A stretch of DNA of 64,000 bases from JBHELT01 sp046262935 (GTDB lineage Bacteria; Actinomycetota; CADDZG01; JAHWKV01). Both the position numbers and the translations under genes were made by a program. Location of the stretch: contig JBHELT010000083.1 in NCBI GenBank assembly GCA_046262935.1, positions 18,508 to 82,507 on the forward strand. Direction: 5' to 3'. The notes beneath the pieces are model-generated. The model was not told the DNA's origin. It did not search any database and was given only the letters and a program-made list of their open reading frames with translations. Of this stretch, positions 36,828 to 43,588 are shown one piece after another. Positions within the stretch are counted from its first letter, which is position 1. Each line of letters starts with the position of its first letter.

Positions 36828-37034
36828 TTACGTTGACTGCGTTATGTCGCCCTGTTGGATCGCGTTCGCGTAAGCGGTCGATCCATCAGACAGTACGTTC
36901 GCAGCAACCGCTGCATTCACGGGGATGGCGATGTTCGCGTTTATCAGACTCAATGCTGCTCGTTCTGGAAGGGGTTCTCCAGCAAGTTGATCTAACTCGT
37001 CTCGGCTTACCTTGCGAAATTCGTTGTCACTCAT
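36828..37034 (-). CDS. small peptide 1, leader-like N-terminus and NxAxA...AxAxQ module (candidate precursor)
   Basis: 68 residues, no signal peptide. The N-terminal part is charged with the motif LDQLAGEPLPERAALSLI (about 14-31), resembling a leader; the remainder is rich in Asn, Ala, Ser and Gln with alternating small residues (about 36-68), ending ITQST. It is strongly similar to peptide 2 encoded 43 bp upstream. GGAGG lies eight bases before the ATG. A terminator follows, then the M50/PqqD protease gene. It is proposed to be a precursor or surface peptide processed by that protease; nothing in it identifies a modification. I do not recognise a named family. Confidence 0.8.
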   Translation of the reverse strand: MSDNEFRKVSRDELDQLAGEPLPERAALSLINANIAIPVNAAVAANVLSDGSTAYANAIQQGDITQST

Positions 37035-37077
37035 CTCAATTACCTCCTACGTCAAAGCCATCAGAACCTTCACGGGA

Positions 37078-37287
37078 TCAGGTGCTCTGGGTGATGTTGC
37101 CAGTCTGTTCGGCGTTGGCATACGCCACAGAGTTGTCCGACAACACGTTGAGCGCTGCGGCCAAGTTCACTGGTGCGGCGACGTTAGCATTGATAAGAGA
37201 CATCGCAGCCCTCTCTGGTAGCGGTTCTCCCGCCAAACGATCGAGTTCTTCACGCGTCAACTTTTGGTAGCCCTGTTCTTCTTCCAT
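37078..37287 (-). CDS. small peptide 2, paralogue of peptide 1 (candidate precursor)
   Basis: 69 residues. The motif LDRLAGEPLPERAAMSLI matches peptide 1 nearly residue for residue, and the C-terminal part differs mainly by conservative changes, again ending NITQST. The ATG at 37287 has AGGAGG eight bases upstream; an in-frame GTG at 37296 overlaps that site and is less likely. It is the first gene of the leftward unit and is divergent from the secreted Cys-motif protein (37465). The strong conservation of the putative leader and the C-terminus suggests both ends are recognised. Confidence 0.8.
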   Translation of the reverse strand: MEEEQGYQKLTREELDRLAGEPLPERAAMSLINANVAAPVNLAAALNVLSDNSVAYANAEQTGNITQST

Positions 37288-37391
37288 GCTTTCCACCTCC
37301 TTGGTGATTGAGTTCCTTTGGTCGCTGATATCAACAACATCGATTCCCAGAACGACCCTGCACTAAACATCGCAAACTCACTGGATCCGGC

Positions 37392-37425
37392 CACCCGTGT
37401 CGCGCTGGATTAGGGCGCACGGGTG
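37392..37425. promoter_or_regulatory. inverted repeat in the divergent promoter of the peptide/secreted-protein locus
   Basis: CACCCGTG (37392-37399) and CACGGGTG (37418-37425) form perfect 8-bp arms around 18 bases. It lies in the 177-bp gap between peptide 2 (leftward) and the secreted protein (rightward), the only place where one regulator could control both units. Confidence 0.45.
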
Positions 37426-37464
37426 TGGGTATGCATCTGTGATTCAACGATCGCGGAGGTTGTG

Positions 37465-38064
37465 ATGCGAAACAAAAGATGGCTTTCATCGGTGGTCCTC
37501 GTAGTTCCTTTCCTCTTCACAAGCATGCCTATTGCACATGCAGAAACCGCAGCTTCCGTTCACAACATAGTGACGGTGATCAACCAAGGCCAAGACGGAC
37601 AGTTGAGAGGTAGAAGCGCAACATCTATCGCGACGACATCGGGAACAACCTCCTCCCCCGCGAACCTGGCTAGAGCGACGGGTGCCGACTGCACGGGCTG
37701 TTGGACCACAGCAGTTGCTATACAGGCCATATACATCGTCGGCGATCCATCGGTTGTGGCACCCAACAATGCTGCTGTCGCGATCAATTCCAATTGCACG
37801 TCTTGTATGACGGCGGCCTTCGCGTATCAACATTACGTAGCTTCATCTGGACGCATCGAGTTCACCGGCGAAGAGAAGGGGCAGATCGATGAGATCGCCC
37901 GTGGTGCCCAGGCTCTTGCAACCTCCGGTTCGAGTCCCTTCGATATCGCTTCGCAACTCGACCCCATGGTTCAGCGGTTGTGGTCGATCATCGACGGCGC
38001 AGCCTCGCGATCGGGTCCTGGCAACCACTGGTCCTTCGCAGACAAGGATGAACGCAGCAGCTAG
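37465..38064 (+). CDS. secreted protein with two CxxC modules related to the small peptides
   Basis: 199 residues. Signal peptide about 1-26 (hydrophobic 8-21, ending AHA). Two Cys pairs, Cys76/Cys79 (DCTGC) and Cys111/Cys114 (NCTSC), each sit in a 24-residue stretch that aligns without gaps to the C-terminal part of the two small peptides, with Ser in place of both Cys in the peptides. The C-terminal 80 residues are helical and charged. GGAGG lies five bases before the ATG. It is probably a partner, nucleator or evolved form of the peptides at the cell surface; that is inference. Confidence 0.82.
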   Translation: MRNKRWLSSVVLVVPFLFTSMPIAHAETAASVHNIVTVINQGQDGQLRGRSATSIATTSGTTSSPANLARATGADCTGCWTTAVAIQAIYIVGDPSVVAPNNAAVAINSNCTSCMTAAFAYQHYVASSGRIEFTGEEKGQIDEIARGAQALATSGSSPFDIASQLDPMVQRLWSIIDGAASRSGPGNHWSFADKDERSS

Positions 38065-38223
38065 CCAGATCTGGCCCTCTACACGAGAACTTCAAAGACG
38101 GGGGCACCTTTTCGGCGGTCTTAGCAGGAATCAGGGCCATCGAGGTCGAATAGGTATGAGCGGCTTGTCCTGGTGGCAAGTTCACGCTTACCGTGCCGAA
38201 GTACCTATCGATGGGAGAGTCAC

Positions 38224-39729
38224 ATGAAAAATTGGTCGCGACGATTGGCTGGGATATTTGGGTCGATCACGATACTTGCCTCTTTAGGAAGCACGATGGG
38301 GGCCCACGCTAGTCACAGCTATCCCACTGCCCTCGATTTCACACCAACCCCCGGAATCGCATGCTCACCGGACGACAAGCCCGAGGCCACGCAAGGTCGC
38401 GTCCCTTATTCTGACTTTCAACCTCGAACCGACGGCACGATGCGCGCCTCTGAGGGCTACACGTGCAACACGACCAAGGTCGGTCAGCTCGGCTCGCAGG
38501 ACGGTGGAACGGGTTCAAGTGGGGGCTTCCGCGTATTCCGCTATGTCGATGGCGCTCACCATGTTTGTGCTTTCTTTGACACGACCTTGTTGTTCCCGGC
38601 CAACGTTTATGCGGCGGCGAGCCAAGGTTCCCCGACCGGGGTTTGGGTTCTCGACATGAGCCATCCAGAGAACCCGGTCCACACCGACAGTCTCATCACA
38701 CCCGCGATGCTTTCGCCGCATGAGTCGCTCAGTCTCAACCAAGAGCGTGGCCTATTGGGCGCCGTGTTCGCAAACCCGGCTTTTTACCATGGCCAGTTCG
38801 ATCTCTACGACGTCTCGCAGGATTGCCTGCACCCAACCCTCAGGTCGTCTCTTCCTATGGGCGTTCTTGGGCACGAGGGATCGTTCGCGCCCGATGGCAA
38901 CACCTATTACGCTAGCTCCCTTTACGGTCACACGCTGACCGCCATCGACACCACAGATCCTTCCATCACCAAGATCGTGTGGGAGTCCGCCAGTTGGAAC
39001 GTACATGGCATGAACCTGAGCGACGATGGCAACACGCTTTACTTTGCAGATGTAGCGCGTAACCACCTAGATGGGCTCGAGGCTGCCGGCAGTGCTGATA
39101 AGGGCCTAACCATCCTCGACGTGCACGAGGTGCAGAACCGCGTATTGAACCCGACAGTCACCGTCATCAAGCACATCACTTGGCCGCACGTGGGGACCCC
39201 ACAAACCGCGCTCCCGATCGTGCGTGTCGGCAAGAATTATCTTGTCGAGATCGATGAGTTTCGCAGCGGCGGCAACGTAGGGGCGGGCCGCATCATCGAC
39301 ATCGATGATCCGACCGATCCCCAGGTCGTTTCGAACTTGAGACTCGCGGTCAACAACCTTGCTAACCAGCAAACGACCGACCAAGGGAAAGATCCCAACG
39401 CCAATAACTCCTTAGCCGGGTACACGGGTCATTACTGTGCCGTGCCGCAGAAGCTCGAGCCCAAGATCGTTGCCTGCTCGTTCATCCTGTCGGGCCTTCG
39501 CGTGTTCGATATCAGTGACCTGACTCACCCCAAGGAGATCGCTTACTTCAACATGCCAGCAACGGTGGACAAGCCTGCAGCGAATAACCCGCCATACGGC
39601 AAGCAGGGTTCATACGCTATGTCGCAGCCCGCCTTCGACGTCGCAGCCCGCCAGATCTGGTATTCCGACGGAAACAGCGGCTTCTATGCGGTTCACATCA
39701 AAGATGGAGTTGGCCCGGCAACCTGGTAG
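38224..39729 (+). CDS. secreted LVIVD-repeat / beta-propeller-like protein
   Basis: About 501 residues with signal peptide 1-30 (ending AHASH). Repeated blades read as ...VFRYVDG, GVWVLDMSHPENPVHTDSL, FDLYDVSQDC, LTAIDTTDPSITKIV, RIIDIDDPTDPQVVSNL, LRVFDISDLTHPKEIAYF, the D-[IV]-[ST]-x-P-x-x-P pattern of LVIVD repeats, which build a beta-propeller. Several Cys residues suggest disulphides. GGGAG precedes the ATG. The function of such actinobacterial proteins is unknown; a binding or scaffold role is likely. Confidence 0.8.
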   Translation: MKNWSRRLAGIFGSITILASLGSTMGAHASHSYPTALDFTPTPGIACSPDDKPEATQGRVPYSDFQPRTDGTMRASEGYTCNTTKVGQLGSQDGGTGSSGGFRVFRYVDGAHHVCAFFDTTLLFPANVYAAASQGSPTGVWVLDMSHPENPVHTDSLITPAMLSPHESLSLNQERGLLGAVFANPAFYHGQFDLYDVSQDCLHPTLRSSLPMGVLGHEGSFAPDGNTYYASSLYGHTLTAIDTTDPSITKIVWESASWNVHGMNLSDDGNTLYFADVARNHLDGLEAAGSADKGLTILDVHEVQNRVLNPTVTVIKHITWPHVGTPQTALPIVRVGKNYLVEIDEFRSGGNVGAGRIIDIDDPTDPQVVSNLRLAVNNLANQQTTDQGKDPNANNSLAGYTGHYCAVPQKLEPKIVACSFILSGLRVFDISDLTHPKEIAYFNMPATVDKPAANNPPYGKQGSYAMSQPAFDVAARQIWYSDGNSGFYAVHIKDGVGPATW

Positions 39730-39730
39730 G

Positions 39731-40252
39731 TCAACCGATCTTGAGCGCTTCCTGCATCTGCTCTATGTGGCTTTCGAGGTGAGAACAAAGCGGGATACGA
39801 ACCAAGTCTTCGCCAGTCATCTGGATGCCAACGTAGTCGAACGTTGCCCTTAATTCGAGATAGTCGACCTTCTCGATGAAAGCGATGGTGCGCTCGATGT
39901 TAGTTCGAAATTGGTCAACCAGGTCGTCGATAGGCTGGTTGACCGCCTGACTCGAAGCAGCGTCGCGCATCTGCAACATCGACAGGATGTCGCCGGGTTC
40001 CTGCTTGGTCGCGATCTGATGTATCAGCCATCCGAAGTACTGAGACGATGTGACCATGTGGGCCAGCGTTTCAGACGCGCTCCATGAGTCATCGGTCGGG
40101 GAAGGTCGTTCCTGTATCCGTTTGGCTATGGCGACGGTTTCCTCTACCACTTTGCTCAATCGCTCGATCAATAGCGATCGTTCATGCTCGAAGTAATCCG
40201 TTACGAAGGCCGCTATATCTGACTTCGTGAACGCTGGACTCTCTTGCAACAT
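39731..40252 (-). CDS. DinB-family protein
   Basis: A 173-residue helical protein of the DinB/DUF664 type. WSASETLAHMVTSSQYFGWLIHQI (about 57-80) carries one metal-type His, and LCSHLESHIEQMQE near the end the others. AGGAAG lies five bases before the ATG. It ends one base from the convergent LVIVD gene. It is not closely similar to the other DinB-like protein at 15724. The substrate is unknown. Confidence 0.75.
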   Translation of the reverse strand: MLQESPAFTKSDIAAFVTDYFEHERSLLIERLSKVVEETVAIAKRIQERPSPTDDSWSASETLAHMVTSSQYFGWLIHQIATKQEPGDILSMLQMRDAASSQAVNQPIDDLVDQFRTNIERTIAFIEKVDYLELRATFDYVGIQMTGEDLVRIPLCSHLESHIEQMQEALKIG

Positions 40253-40339
40253 GTCTTCTTCCTTTCTCCGCGATCATTTCCCTTGCGCTGGATGCCAATG
40301 CCTTTCACGGTCGGCTCGATGGAGTTGGCGGTTCAGACA

Positions 40340-41425
40340 TCAGTCCCCCATCGACAAGACGTACCCGATCGACGGATCAGCTTCTCCGGCCAGCTGCTGC
40401 AACCACGCTTGCTCGATCGCCTGTGGGCCGCGGTATGAGACGATCTTCATCCAGCCATCCAGATTCTCGCTGAAGATCTTCCATGCTTCAGCGAGTCTTG
40501 CGACATAACCGTCCACGCCCCAATCGTCGGTGCGCTTAGCCAGCCATGTGGGAGCGAAGAAGAACTCCGCCTGGCTGGACATCTTGGCCTTGTCGCGACT
40601 CTCATCCCAATGGGTATCTCCGAGAGCCATCGAGTAAACGAGGGTCTTTCCGAGACGATCGGCCAATCCATCGCGAACCGCGGTGTTGCCTGCGACATCA
40701 ACGTACGCGATCGATCGCGTAGTTGGCACTGCATCGAGTGCGTCGTAAGTGAACACTCGGTCGTAACAGCCGAGTCGCTTCGTGAAGGTTTCGTTGCGCC
40801 TGGAAGTCAGACCCCAGACTTCCAGCCCATCGACGCGGCTTAGCAAAGAGGCCATCCCGTACGCAGTCTTGCTTGACGCGCTGGAAAGCAAGACGGCTTT
40901 GGCGCCCTTGAAGCCGCCGTCTTCTAGGAAATCGAACGCGAGGAATGACGTGATGAAAAGTGGCCTCAAGATCAACTGCTCATCCTCGTGACCTCGGTCG
41001 TAAACAGGGTCTCGCTCTGTTGCGAAATATTGGTTATAAGCACGAGGTAGTTGACTGCGGTGGGGAGCCTCATCGCGAAGGCCGATCGAGTTGGCTTTCG
41101 CGTCAACAACCAATCGGGTCGATATCGGGAAGAACCCGTAGTACCTCTCGCCAACTTTGACTTCATGGTTCGCGGAGGCGGCAACGACGCCGAAGCCCCA
41201 CACGGGGTTGCGGCCCCACCCTTGTTCTTGCGTGGGGAAGTATCCCCAGTAGCCGATCGCGTCGCCGTAAACGGCATAGGTCACGTTGTTGGCCGTGAGA
41301 CCGAACTTCTCTAAACGCAAGCAGACCTGCCCCTGCGTTAGTTCGCGCTCCGACTCATCGTCGTCGATGAACTTACAGACGTGGAGATCGTCGCGTCTTA
41401 CAACGAAGTGTTGACCATTAGACAT
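40340..41425 (-). CDS. DUF2855 family protein
   Basis: About 361 residues. The N-terminus (LTQGQVCLRLEKFGLTANNVTYAVYGDAIGYWGYFP) is the signature of DUF2855, related to MDR-type (zinc-less) alcohol dehydrogenases; a Rossmann-like segment is seen at GAKAVLLSSASSKTAYGMASLL and VAGNTAVRDGL. A redox role with NADP(H) is likely but no substrate is known. AAGGAG lies six bases before the ATG at 41425. The window upstream holds the Ogt gene. Confidence 0.85.
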   Translation of the reverse strand: MSNGQHFVVRRDDLHVCKFIDDDESERELTQGQVCLRLEKFGLTANNVTYAVYGDAIGYWGYFPTQEQGWGRNPVWGFGVVAASANHEVKVGERYYGFFPISTRLVVDAKANSIGLRDEAPHRSQLPRAYNQYFATERDPVYDRGHEDEQLILRPLFITSFLAFDFLEDGGFKGAKAVLLSSASSKTAYGMASLLSRVDGLEVWGLTSRRNETFTKRLGCYDRVFTYDALDAVPTTRSIAYVDVAGNTAVRDGLADRLGKTLVYSMALGDTHWDESRDKAKMSSQAEFFFAPTWLAKRTDDWGVDGYVARLAEAWKIFSENLDGWMKIVSYRGPQAIEQAWLQQLAGEADPSIGYVLSMGD

Positions 41426-41491
41426 CTTCGACTCCTTCTTCGGGCGGGACTGCGGACACAAGAGCCGCCCTCAAGCGACACGGAACGAAGT

Positions 41492-41992
41492 CTAAAGGGC
41501 CCCAGCCAGGGCCAGGACTCCTGCTTCGAAGGACAGTAGTTTCTCCTTGCGGTCAAGGCCCCCCGAATATCCAACAAGTTTGCCCGACTTGCCGATCACT
41601 CGATGGCAGGGCACGACGATGGCGATGGGGTTTCGGGAGTTCGCAGCCCCCACAGCCCTGCACGCCCTCGGGGAACCCGCTGCAACCGCGATGTCGAGAT
41701 AACTGGCGGTTCGACCGAATGGGATCGACAAGAGTGCATCCCACACTTTCTTCTGAAACACAGTACCCTCTGGGCGAAGTTCCAAGTCGAACCTGGTCAG
41801 TTCTCCCTCGAAGTATGCCGATAGCTGCGATCTTGCCTGAATGAACGAACTTTCATCTTTCGTCCATCCATCTTCGATGGCCACCGGTTCGGCGGGGTCC
41901 TGCATATGAAGCATCGACAGTACCTCACCGTCGCCAACCAGCAGCAGTCGCCCTACTGGGCTTGGCATCGTTGCATAGCGGGCCTTGTTCAA
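41492..41992 (-). CDS. ogt: methylated-DNA--protein-cysteine methyltransferase
   Basis: About 166 residues. Transfers O6-methyl groups from guanine in DNA to its own Cys129 in PCHRVIG; the helix-turn-helix region (GRTASYLDIAVAAGSPRACRAVG) precedes it, and GYSGGLDRK follows. TTG at 41992 is supported by AGGAG six bases before. It overlaps the stop of the upstream Ada/AlkA gene in a TTGA arrangement, so the two are probably translationally coupled. The enzyme is suicidal, repairing one lesion per molecule. Confidence 0.93.
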   Translation of the reverse strand: MNKARYATMPSPVGRLLLVGDGEVLSMLHMQDPAEPVAIEDGWTKDESSFIQARSQLSAYFEGELTRFDLELRPEGTVFQKKVWDALLSIPFGRTASYLDIAVAAGSPRACRAVGAANSRNPIAIVVPCHRVIGKSGKLVGYSGGLDRKEKLLSFEAGVLALAGAL

Positions 41993-43476
41993 GATGTTCT
42001 CCTGTTCGAAGTCGTTGTCTTCGTAGGTCCGGTGGTCGAAGCCCACAGATACTGCAGCGCGTAGGATCGCCAAGGTCTCCAACGCTCAGCCACTTGCAGA
42101 GCTCCCTTCGGATCGGAAGGTAGCCCACAAGCTGCCAGGGCATGTTTCACCCCAAGGTCCGTAGGCATAAAGACATCGGGGTCCGATAGAGCGCGCATCC
42201 TTATATATGCGACTGTCCATGGCCCTATCCCCGGGATCCTCAAAAGGCGTTCGGAAACTTCATCACGATCAGCCCCGGCATCGAGGGTGATGTCTGCATC
42301 GGCTATCGATCTGCACAATGCACGCATCGCGTTCCTACGAGCCCCGGGCATCGGCAGATCTTCATCGCACGCTTCAGCAACCGCATCGGGTGTAGGGAAT
42401 CGATGTGTCAGTCCCGAGACGGGAGCCGTAAGAGGCTTGCCGAAATTCCGCACGAGTTGTTCTGCCGACTTGGTGGCTGCCGAAACGCTTACCTGCTGCC
42501 CGAGTACAGCGCGCATGGCGACCTCGGCACCATCGACGTGCCCTGGCACACGGACCCCCGGGTGCCCTTTCATATGGGCTCGAAGGGCTGGGTCGCAGCT
42601 CAGATGCGCGCTCACGGCAGAGGGATCGGCGTCGAGGTCGAGAAGACGCCGACTTCTTTCGACCGCGGCGCTGAGATCGCGCAGATCGTCGAGACGCAAG
42701 GTGCAATCGATCCAGGGTTTTTCATCACCGCGAGTATCGAGCCGCACTGTGCCGGATCCATGCGGCAGCGACAGCGTTCGAGCGAAATACTCCGGCGATC
42801 CTTCCTCCACGCCCGCCACTGCACGCGTTGCCAGGAAACCGAACAGGTGCCGCGCCGCGTATGGCGCACGATACGGAAGGCGCAGTTGGATAGATCCAGG
42901 CAATGATGGCTGGGTGCGGCCCAAACGCGAACGCCTCATCTGGGTCGGCGTCATAGCGAAGACTTGTTGGATAGTTTCGTTGAACTGGCGGACACTTGCG
43001 AAGCCCGACGCGAATGCGACTTCGGCCATGGCAACCTCGGTGGTTTCGATAAGGATGCGAGCGGTTTGGGCGCGCTCGGCCCTTGCGAGTGCAAGTGGCC
43101 CTGCGCCCATTTCTGCGACCATCACTCTGTCCAGATGCCGCTCGCTGTAGCCGAGTCGTGACGCTAACCCCCTCACCCCATCTCGGTCGACAACGCCGTC
43201 GGCGATCATCCTCATGGCTCTGCCGACCAGGTCTGACCTCATGTTCCATTCAGGGGAACCCGGTACCGCATCGGGGCGGCAGCGCTTGCAGGCCCGAAAC
43301 CCCCCATGTTGGGCGGCCGCGGCTGAGGTGAAGAAACGAACGTTGGCCCGCTTGGGGGTGATGGCAGGACAACTCGGTCTGCAATAGATGCCAGTTGATG
43401 TAACCCCAACGAAGAACCAACCGTCGAAACGGGGGTCCTTGCTCTTACACGCGAGATACATATGGTCTTCATCCAC
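41989..43476 (-). CDS. bifunctional Ada-type regulator / AlkA 3-methyladenine DNA glycosylase
   Basis: About 495 residues. N-terminal Ada methyl-phosphotriester domain with zinc Cys32, Cys36, Cys63 and Cys66 (GIYCRPSC, ACKRC). An AraC-type helix-turn-helix follows (about 80-180, GLASRLGYSERHLDRVM and EVAFASGFASVRQFNE), then an AlkA glycosylase (about 200-495) with the HhH LLRIPGIGPWTVAYIRM and catalytic-type Asp in PTDLGV. It senses methylated DNA, activates the repair genes and excises 3-methyladenine. The Ogt domain of E. coli Ada is missing here but encoded by the overlapping gene downstream. GTG at 43476 gives the usual N-terminus; ATG at 43461 is possible. Confidence 0.9.
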   Translation of the reverse strand: MDEDHMYLACKSKDPRFDGWFFVGVTSTGIYCRPSCPAITPKRANVRFFTSAAAAQHGGFRACKRCRPDAVPGSPEWNMRSDLVGRAMRMIADGVVDRDGVRGLASRLGYSERHLDRVMVAEMGAGPLALARAERAQTARILIETTEVAMAEVAFASGFASVRQFNETIQQVFAMTPTQMRRSRLGRTQPSLPGSIQLRLPYRAPYAARHLFGFLATRAVAGVEEGSPEYFARTLSLPHGSGTVRLDTRGDEKPWIDCTLRLDDLRDLSAAVERSRRLLDLDADPSAVSAHLSCDPALRAHMKGHPGVRVPGHVDGAEVAMRAVLGQQVSVSAATKSAEQLVRNFGKPLTAPVSGLTHRFPTPDAVAEACDEDLPMPGARRNAMRALCRSIADADITLDAGADRDEVSERLLRIPGIGPWTVAYIRMRALSDPDVFMPTDLGVKHALAACGLPSDPKGALQVAERWRPWRSYALQYLWASTTGPTKTTTSNRRTS

Positions 43477-43575
43477 GTCGACAGCATCTCGCACATCAGA
43501 ACCCTTGTCTGGCGGGAATCGGACATCGTGTTTGGGACTAGCCTTCGCCGATGAACATCGCGATGTGGCGTCGAA

Positions 43576-43581
43576 TATCCT
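43576..43581 (+). promoter_or_regulatory. putative -10 box TATCCT for a leaderless transcript
   Basis: TATCCT is followed by seven bases and ATG at 43589, with no SD site. The box and the following TTGCTCCG closely match the segment before 24336. It lies 100 bp from the divergent Ada/AlkA start. Confidence 0.4.
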
Positions 43582-43588
43582 TGCTCCG

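Noticed and set aside
36828..37287. Daptide or lanthipeptide precursor
   Set aside because: Both peptides end in Thr like daptide precursors, but no aminotransferase, methyltransferase, LanM/LanB or other modifying gene lies in the locus, and no Cys-rich core exists.
41051..41314. Forward reading frame antisense to the DUF2855 gene
   Set aside because: Shadow of the real gene; no start signal or family similarity.
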